DNA of 64,000 nt from Neoceratodus forsteri (Eukaryota; Chordata; Ceratodontiformes; Ceratodontidae): positions 496,361,501-496,425,500 of the forward strand of contig CM057451.1 in NCBI GenBank assembly GCA_016271365.2, given 5' to 3'. A program made the translations under genes and the position numbers. The notes under the pieces are model-generated. The model saw only the letters and a program-made list of their open reading frames with translations. It was not told where the DNA came from and ran no database searches. Shown one piece after another: positions 56,879 through 64,000 of the stretch (position 1 is its first letter; every line of letters begins with the position of its first letter).

Positions 56879-58929
56879 GTAGAGACAGAAGGGGGGGTTT
56901 TCACTGTCAGCAAAGAAACAGTTGTAGTGAAAACTATAAACAATACTTAGTGTTTCTAATGTGTTTATGCATGTAAGGAGAGTGTGATAATCAGGGAAAC
57001 AACATTGAACTAATTTGTTTTATTTTTTATATAAGGTAGTTTTAATTTTAGGGCCCAGATGAAGTTTTTTACAGTGTAAAGGTAGCATCCATGTTTGTGG
57101 TGGAAGATCAGTTCTGGCGGTAGGGGGCTAACTGAAATGCCTTTGTTCCAAATGCCCATTGATCTGGGTTCCAGACCCTTCGCAATCCTTTTTTTAGCCA
57201 TGTGTAAACCATATTTTATACATAAATAAGAGGCAATCAGATTACATGATTTTACCCTGCCATTTTATAAAATACATTTGGATGTTTACTCTTGTTTTGA
57301 TCACAACTGTGTATACAGGGAAAAGGTATACAGTTCTACAGGGAAAAAGCCACATCAATGTGTGACACCAACAGGCAGATAATAGCCACTAACTGTGCAT
57401 ATTTTTTATTTACAGATAATTCCCAAAGGAGACCTAAGGTGGACATGTTTATTGTTACTCTATTTTCTATTTTCTGCATGCATTTAATTTCACCCTTTCA
57501 TTTCATTTACAGCTCACACGCTGGTGTAGCAGTCTGTTTTTGTGCTTATAATTTATTTTAAAATTCCTTTTAATGCCCAATGTGCTGTGCAGTTATAAAA
57601 CAGTTAGTAAGACATGCCAAGGACAATTAATAAAAATACAGAATATACATCTGTTCCAATCTGACAAACACAATGTGCAATATACAATACTCAGCAGACT
57701 GATTTCAAGACAATAAAAAATGTATTTTGATTTTTGCACACCAGGATAGCCTCATTTGATTTAGACACATATTCTTCATAAGGATCCTGGGGGACAGATA
57801 CGGCAGCAGAGGTAACACGTGAAATTTACAAATGTGGAGATTTCAAATCTAGCTAAATGCATAAAGTTATAAAAAGTGCAATAAAAATACATATTTACAT
57901 ATTAACATAAGTACATTCTTGACAGTAGGAATGATCAGAATTTCTGCTTCAAAGTCTCAATGTAAAATGAGGGACAGCACCAGCATGGCTCTGCCTTTTA
58001 TGCATTGTCTAATGTGAACAGGGGAGTAGCAAACTATTCCCAGCAGGGGGAGGTGTGGTGGCTTTTACCAAGCCAGCCTAAGTCAAGGCAGAAAAAGAGA
58101 CCGAGAGACAGAGAGAGCATTCTTACTCTGCACTGATGAACTCTCTTCATTTTGGAATCTGAGGATGTCTGTAGTCCAGGCTATTTATAACACAAAGATA
58201 CCATCTGTCACGTTACAACCTTCGCTGATGTGATGGAATAAGACTTGGGTGTTAGTGAAACCATTTATTGATTGGTAGATTATAAGGAATATTCCATTTC
58301 TTAACCTGATTTTCATGGCAGTTCCAAAAGATTGGGTTTTTAGGGAATTCAATAGCTACCCTTACCGAAAAACACCTACTTGTGAACCAGGTGATCACAG
58401 GTTGAAACCTTACTAGAGAAAATTCACTGAGTGACCTTAAGCAAGAACCAGTGCTCATGTACACCTAGCTACAGAAATGAGTTGAAGCAAGACCACACTG
58501 AAAATAAGATGCTGTATCTCAATTGGGCTGTCCTGGGTAAATCAATTGTAAAATAAATATAAAAAGACTTGCAAGAGACATAAACATGACCTTTATGAAG
58601 TTTTGCAAGAAACATCTGCACCTGAGTGCTGAAGCATACCTTGTATCCTAAAGGCATAATCCTTGCAGGACTTTGTTCTCAGCTCAGTCTTCCTGTACCA
58701 GTGGAATAATGCAAGGATTATGCCCCAGCGATATGAGGTATCCATAGATTTTGTACTTATCCTTGCAGTTTCTTTGTGAACCCTCATGGTAACCTTCCAG
58801 TGCTTCAGTACTTCTGGCTATAAGACTGAGAAAAAGCAGGACCTCACCGAAAATGAGATGTTGCATCTCAACTGACCCGTACTGTTGCTATACACAATAA
58901 GTCCATTAGACACCCAAGCACCTTAAGCA
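56879..58929. other. Non-coding, AT-rich stretch
   Basis: Contains a direct repeat of about 45 bp (58480-58530 and 58823-58878, sharing an AAGCA.GACC.CAC.GAAAAT pattern) and an inverted pair GGCATAATCCTTGCA/TGCAAGGATTATGCC (58651-58723). No exon could be supported with confidence. Confidence 0.4.
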
Positions 58930-59850
58930 CCTCAACACTATATGCTGTATATATGTATATATAATATATTATAGGGGCGTGGTCACACCCCTATAATTAG
59001 TGTTATGAAGGCACTTCTATGTTAAAACTTGAAAATTTGCACGTTAATAACTTTGGACCCATTCAACAGATTTGCATGAAATTTGGTATGTGTGGTGGGG
59101 CTTGGTAGATGTCTTGATTAGCCAAGTTGTATTTCAGTCAGACTTATGGTTTTTGCACACCAAAATGCTGAACAATGCACTTTTTGCCAGTTCTGTGGGC
59201 AGTTTGTCAGATTTTGTCCGTGGTGCTGCACAGCCATCATTTGGTCTGCTGGTCTGAAATTTGGCATGTAGAAAGAGCTTTGGAAAAGAAACATGCCACT
59301 TTTTGTTTGGTGAAAAAATATTAATCCATTCAAAAGTTATTAAACTTTTTAGCTCCCATTATTAGTCTATGGGAAAATTTATACGGTTATTTTGTGAAAG
59401 AAGAATGGGGTTTTGGCCTTCACAATCAAAGAATTTGCAGGCTCGCGATCACAGAATTTTTTATCGTGAGAAATTTATTGATCGTGACAGCCACCATCTT
59501 GTTTTCAATTTGGGGTTGGGAAAAAAGTTAATATTTCATCCCACGGGTGACTTGTGAAATAATTGAGGCATGGGTTTAGATCAGCTGGCATCCCTGTATC
59601 AACCCATGCCTCTGGTTCATTTTAGTTTTGTCAAAAAATAGTGTTTTTCACTTTTACAATCTTTGGCCATGGCTCGCTAATGATCTTCGGCCATGAGTCT
59701 GCAAAATCTTCGGCTGCAGTCACGGCCGATTATTTTGCAGCCTCGCGGTCAAAGATTTTTAGTGAGCCACGACCAACCGCATGTTATTATTTTCATATTT
59801 TCCAGCTCACCCAAGAAAACTGGCATTAATAATCTCTGATTGTACCTTGT
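58930..59850. other. Unclassified element-like segment with hairpin
   Basis: An AT-repeat start (TATATATGTATATATAATA), then GGGGCGTGGTCACACCCC, then phrases such as AATAACTTTGGACCCATTCA and TGCATGAAATTTGGTATG. Wording of this kind occurs in some non-autonomous Helitron-type repeats. A large hairpin lies at 59660-59778. No Rep/helicase frame and no verified ends. Confidence 0.3.
59660..59778. repeat. Hairpin of about 119 bp
   Basis: The outer arms TTGGCCATGGCTCGCTAA and TTAGTGAGCCACGACCAA pair with mismatches. The inner arms TCTGCAAAATCTTCGG and CCGATTATTTTGCAG also pair. Confidence 0.7.
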
Positions 59851-60311
59851 TACCAAAATAAAACAAACAAATATGCATCCGAAATGATTTACTTTCGCAT
59901 TTAGGGATATTTTCCTGAAGACGACCAAATGGCTAGAACCTTAATTCTGACTTCAATGTACATTTCCCATGTACAGTATATGAAAACTATCTATTCCACA
60001 GTATACAACATGTTTCAGACTAAATGTTTTTTGGGGTGTTGGCTTTTTTTTTTGTCCTTTGCAAAATAGCTCCTGACAGTAAAAAAGACTTTGGTTTCTG
60101 TCTGGTACACTGTGTAGTGCCTGAGAAATATTGCTTGCTGTTGTAAAGCTACAGTACATGCATCACACAAAACTGTATTTTCATTATACTTGTTCTACTT
60201 CTGACCGGAATTCTGTCGCACACCTGATACAAATTATCTGCTCAGTCGTGGTTTGCAAACCAAACCAATAAAAAGCACCCATGTGAAGAAATATGTATAG
60301 CATTGCCTTAC
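59851..60311. other. Intron-like stretch
   Basis: Lies downstream (minus direction) of candidate exon 2, beginning with the donor GTAAGG at 60311. No further exon was found here. Confidence 0.4.
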
Positions 60312-60464
60312 CACTGCAGAGTAAGTTGCACTTATTTCTGCTTATCTTTAACAATCTGAGCAACACTCTTCTTTTGCAATGGCTGCTGGTCAATGCAATA
60401 TTTTTAGCATCATAAATATCCATATTATCTTCTTCAGATGATGTTTCATTGCCCTTCTGTATTT
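60312..60464 (-). CDS. Candidate exon 2 of an unidentified gene
   Basis: On minus, a pyrimidine tract ending TTTTTTATCAG precedes the exon, and CAGTG/GTAAGG is the donor. The exon is 153 bp, symmetric (phase 1 in, phase 1 out), and codes for 51 residues including IQKGNETSSEEDNMDIYDA and a basic stretch CKRRVLLRLLKISRNKC. The phase fits the donor of exon 1 exactly (one base, then two bases, giving Glu). The acidic start and basic end are protein-like. No known domain was recognised and no downstream exon was found in the window. Confidence 0.6.
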
Positions 60465-60966
60465 CTGATAAAAAAAGGAACAAGTAACAGCACAGAAAGT
60501 TAATAAAAGTTTAGGATTCTGTAGATGTTATTTGTTTTTCATTTTAAATACAAAAATGGTAATTAGAGTCAAAGCGTTGTGATCCTCGGTATGTGGTAAA
60601 CAAATAATATTGTGCGGAGAGAAGCCCGATGTCTCATGCAAGATAAATGTAAACACAGTAACACTTGTACAGTGCATGGCTATGGAACTATAATCCATGA
60701 TATGAAATTAAATAGAGTAAAACTCATAATAATCTGCCATACACCAATTGGTTTGTAGTGCTGTTGACCGAAAAATGCATTATTCTCAGGTGTACATCTA
60801 CTTTCTTGGAATTGAAATCCAGTAGTATTTCTACAATTTCACAAATACAGACTAATTCTAATGTTGTTTTTTTATTATTATTACTTTACTTATTCATTGT
60901 TACTTTAAAATGTGTTCAAAAGGCAAGGTAAAGCCCTGTAAAAGGCACAGTCGGGCATCAGCTCAC
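60465..60966 (-). other. Candidate intron 1
   Basis: A 502-bp minus-strand intron starting GTGAGC (60966) and ending in TTTTATCAG (60465). It contains T/A-rich sequence and no repeat I could classify. Confidence 0.55.
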
Positions 60967-61201
60967 CTGATTTAAACCCTATTTTAAGTCCTGTATCTTC
61001 TTCTCTGGTTCTGGACAATGGGTCCTCTTCAATTTCACTACTACCCAGGCTCTCGCTAGAATAAGAAATCAATTTTTTACCAATCAAGGTCATATAAGAT
61101 TCCACCCGGACTCTTGACAATTCCTTCTGAGAAGGTTGTAAGTGATGTAAAGAATCTTCATTTTTGGATGATTCAGAAATTCTTTTCATTGGCATTTTCA
61201 T
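60967..61201 (-). CDS. Candidate first coding exon of an unidentified gene
   Basis: A 235-bp minus-strand exon from an ATG at 61201 (context GGCATGA, G at -3) to a strong donor TCAG/GTGAGC at 60967/60966. It codes for 78 residues plus one base and is rich in Ser and Glu (KRISESSKNEDS, LISYSSESLGSSEIEEDP). There is no signal peptide or membrane segment. An in-frame stop lies eight codons upstream of this ATG, which supports a start here unless an unseen acceptor lies between. Splicing to 60464 keeps the frame. The composition suggests a disordered N-terminus of a cytosolic or nuclear protein; function unknown. Confidence 0.6.
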
Positions 61202-62689
61202 GCCAGGGTTCAAACAAAATTATAAGGTATTTATTGTCCGTGTAACTGGACTTTTGCCAGATGAATTCTTAATCCCTGAATTTACCATGCAATGAATATG
61301 TTGTCATTCCACCTCTCAAACATAAAAGTTTCAACCAGCAGTCTTACTCTAGAACTCTATAAAAATGTTAGATCCAGTGTGTGATCTCGTCCAATTTAAA
61401 TGCCTGAATAAAGTTCTAGGTATATTTAAAATGATCTTATTATTGAGGTACATATCCATCTGTGTCCATAAAATCCACTGAGTTCAACATTTCCAGCTAT
61501 TAGATTGCTTTTCTAGGCCAGCCTAGACATTGCCACAACTTATTGGTCCCCTAGAACACACACACACAGCTGAAAGCAGAGCTGCTATCAAAAGAAGAGC
61601 AGTCGGTAAACATCAGGGTTTGCGGTTGTGATCCCAGGTACTTTTATTGTGAAAAAACACAAGGGCCCAGTGTTAATTAAAGACCACATGACATCATAGT
61701 GATGAATTGGGTTTATTTATCATCTCAGCAAAACACAGAGAGAGCAGAGACCATGTATTAATGGCTAACTGACTGGAACAATCATTTCTAATTCTATCTC
61801 TCATGCTGCTGTTTATTGTGGCCTTTTGAACATGGATGATTGAACTCATGGTACAGTGTCAAGTGGGTGTTAGACGAATCAACACACTGTTGACTATACT
61901 TCTATTTCATTTAAACTAGCACTGACCCATATGTATTTCCTTTCAACCACAATGAACAGGCATTCAGTTTTCTGAATTTACAGCATAATGGTGCTGATCA
62001 CGTGCTCAAAAATATCTGAGTTAATACATAAAATGTCTATACTCCAAAAGATACAGAATAGAAAAACAATGTCACAATTTAAATAAGTATCAAATAAATA
62101 CTAAGTGCACTGTTCATACTCCAGTCAGTATACAATAATTAATAGGCACAATGTCCACAATAATTCAGTGTGAGCACCTAATAATGCTACACAATATCCC
62201 TACTATAATAATAAGTACAATGTCCTTCTCCAACAAGTAACTACACTATCTGTTCTTCAATGAGCATAGACTAATTATAAAGGTAATGGCCACGAATTCC
62301 TAAAGAATATACTACTTACAAACTACAATATTTGCACACCAATAATAATAATAATAATAATAATAATAGGAGTGTAAGTCGTAAATAAATTCAGAGTCTA
62401 ATACATTTATAAGCACAATATCTAACAAGTGTATCACTGAGTATATAAATATTACTTGTATAATGCTCCTGCTCTAATAAGATAGGGTACTTGCACTGCA
62501 AAGCAAATTATAGCAACTAAGCTGTATTTTATTTTGTGTGTTTTTCTCATTGTGTTCCACCTGAAAACGAACCTAGGCTCACCGCGCTTCTCTCGGTTAC
62601 CAGCATATTACATAAATACAGTACTTTCAAATAATTATTAAAATGTCCATACTCCAAAATTCAAACTGCTATCATGTATCACCTGGGGG
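61202..62689. other. Upstream region of candidate gene; AT-rich repeats
   Basis: Probable 5' flank or upstream intron of the minus-strand gene. From about 62030 to 62660 it becomes a degenerate AT-rich tandem region with recurring words such as CACAATGTC and AATAATTA, and ATACTCCAAAA at 62040 and 62648. No promoter motif could be assigned. Confidence 0.4.
62341..62369. repeat. (AAT)n microsatellite
   Basis: Nine or ten ATA/AAT units. Confidence 0.95.
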
Positions 62690-63500
62690 CCAGAAACCCG
62701 GGCCAAGTGTACACCCTGGGGGGGGAATGCTACAAGTCTCGATGGCTGAGAGGGACCTGGGGGTGGTGGTGGATGTCAAGATGAACAACTCTGAGACTTG
62801 TAGGAGGGCAGCAGCCAAGGCCAACAGGATGCTGGGATGCATCACTAGGGGGATCACCTCCAGAAGGATGGAAGTGATACTCCCTCTGTATAACTGCTTG
62901 GTGAGGCCACACCTTGAGTACTGCATGCAGTTTTGGAGGCCACACTTAAAGATGGACATTAACCTCCTGGAGAGGGTCCAGAGGAGGGCAACCATAATGA
63001 TTTGGGGCTTGGGGGACAGGACCTATGAGGAGAGGCTCAAAGAGCCAAAGATGTACACATTGGAAGAGAGAAGGGACCGGGGGGACATGATAGAGGTCTT
63101 CAGGTACATGAAGAAGGTAAATAGGGGAGGAACAGTCAGGGTGCTTTGAAGGAAGGAGGAGGGGGCCACTAGAGGGCATGGGTGGAAGCTGGAGGGGGGA
63201 AGATTCAGGGGAGAAAGGAGGAGGTGCTACTTCACTGAGAGGGTGGTGGAGCCATGGAATGCGCTGCCTAGGGGCTGGTGGAGGCAGAGACAGTGGAGGG
63301 TTCAAGAGGGGTGGGACAGGTACAGGGGAAGGGTTCTGGAAGCAAAATCCAATGCAGCAAGAATATCCGGAACTGGGAAGGGAGAAGCCAGAGAAGGCGA
63401 GGGGGGCAGCAAGGTCAGCAACCAGGGTGGGGGCTGACCAAACGAGCAGACACGAAAGACCGTTAGGCCTATTCTGTTGGCATTTTAGTATGTTAGTATG
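62690..63500 (+). mobile_element. CR1 LINE, second subfamily, 3' end
   Basis: The plus frame includes MAERDLGVVVDVKMNNSETC, AAAKANRMLGCITRGITSRR, EVILPLYNCLVRPHLEYCMQ, ERVQRRATIMIWGLGDRTYE and LEERRDRGDMIEVFRYM. The remaining C-terminus (GRFRGERRRCYFTERVVEPW) is in shifted frames. The tail reads TTTTAGTATGTTAGTATGG, that is (TTAGTATG)n instead of (TTTCTATG)n, so it belongs to a different CR1 subfamily from the others. The codons are comparatively well kept. Confidence 0.85.
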
Positions 63501-63824
63501 GCATGCTTAACAAATTTAACAGGATCTATACCTGTGAGCACTGCACCCAGACTCTCTTACCCAATCCCTAGCAGTTACACTTGGGAATTAAGAACATTGT
63601 TCTTCACAGGACAGAACATGAAAAAGGTGAGTATGCTGCAAGAAATAATTTCACCAGTTCTGATTTGATCGCATAGAATCATTTGTGGCAAAAACATTGC
63701 TGTTTCCATAAGCAACAAATGTCTTTTTTTGTTTATGCCAAAAAGTAGTTTTAGAAGAACAACATATTGTTTTGCTATTATTCTTTTATTTTAACATGGT
63801 TCTTTTTATTTTACCCATCCCCTT
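63501..63824. other. Unclassified non-coding stretch
   Basis: Nothing supported. Confidence 0.4.
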
Positions 63825-64000
63825 TTTATGTTTGCTTGCACGCATGTGCAAGAAACATAGTGCCATCATCCGAGATTTCAGAGGTGTGTCACCCCCTCTT
63901 CCAGTTCAGTCAGTGTGTTGGCAGGCATGGCCCCTGTAAGCCAATGCATGCTGGAGCTGTCTATGACAAGCTCCAAAATGCAGTGGCATACAGTTGAAAG
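63825..64000 (-). repeat. Dispersed repeat, copy 2 (inverse of 34148-34330)
   Basis: Contains TTGCACGCATGTGCAAG, AGATTTCAGAGGTGTGTCAC and GCTCCAAAATGCAGTGGCAT, the reverse of the copy at 34148. It runs off the window end. Confidence 0.8.

Noticed and set aside
57419..57442. Small exon following TTTTTTATTTACAG
   Set aside because: It would give an immediate stop after the 56694-56878 exon and has only a weak donor. It cannot be supported without transcript data.

Overview
This window reads as vertebrate nuclear DNA from a large, repeat-rich genome. The evidence is decayed non-LTR retrotransposons of the CR1, L2-like, L1-like and Penelope-like groups, MIR-like tRNA-derived SINEs, hAT and TTAA-type DNA elements, solo LTRs, microsatellites, and candidate exons with GT/AG splice sites. 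No bacterial or phage gene organisation is present. The abundant CR1 family ends in a (TTTCTATG)n-like tail. With the other families this suggests an amphibian or another large-genome tetrapod, but the sequence alone does not fix the species.

Layout. 0-4 kb: unclassified DNA and a solo LTR (1760-3405, minus). 4-11.6 kb: one minus-strand CR1 split by a compound insertion of about 5.2 kb that is flanked by an 18/19-bp duplication. 12.2-13.9 kb: a decayed plus-strand LINE. 13.96-16.51 kb: an unusual split-direct-repeat arrangement. 16.7-17.5 kb: a near-complete foldback palindrome flanked by TTAA, with a smaller TA-flanked MITE in one arm. 18.6-20.5 kb: a second copy of the 1760-3405 LTR, in opposite orientation and with a GATT duplication. 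20.9-22.8 kb: duplicated segments and SINEs. 23.0-26.0 kb: two minus-strand L2-like LINEs. 26.3-31.0 kb: CR1 copies and a Penelope-like 3' end. 31.5-33.5 kb: about six 291-bp tandem monomers between inverted ends, closing in a hairpin. 33.7-36.9 kb: a minisatellite, then a LINE carrying a hAT MITE. 37.4-41.3 kb: a long minus-strand LINE with endonuclease and reverse transcriptase remnants, broken by a TTAA-flanked foldback element. 42.4-43.2 kb: a CR1 interrupted by a (TA)n-bearing insert. 45.1-45.6 kb: a GGATCC-rich element with inverted ends. 49.0-51.1 kb: CR1 inserted in CR1. 52.1-53.3 kb: a TIR element with an internal 417-bp tandem duplication. 54.5-56.4 kb: a split CR1. 56.7 kb: a candidate plus-strand exon. 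58.9-59.9 kb: an unclassified palindromic segment. 60.3-61.2 kb: two phase-compatible candidate exons on the minus strand. 62.7-63.5 kb: a different CR1 subfamily. The window ends in an inverted copy of 34.15-34.33 kb.

The only evidence for host protein-coding sequence is the minus-strand exon pair (61201-60967 and 60464-60312) and, more weakly, the plus-strand exon at 56694-56878. I could not identify either protein. All other long ORFs are retrotransposon remnants or chance frames. The elements do not form a pathway; their relations are insertion, nesting and duplication, which give a relative order of events at several points.
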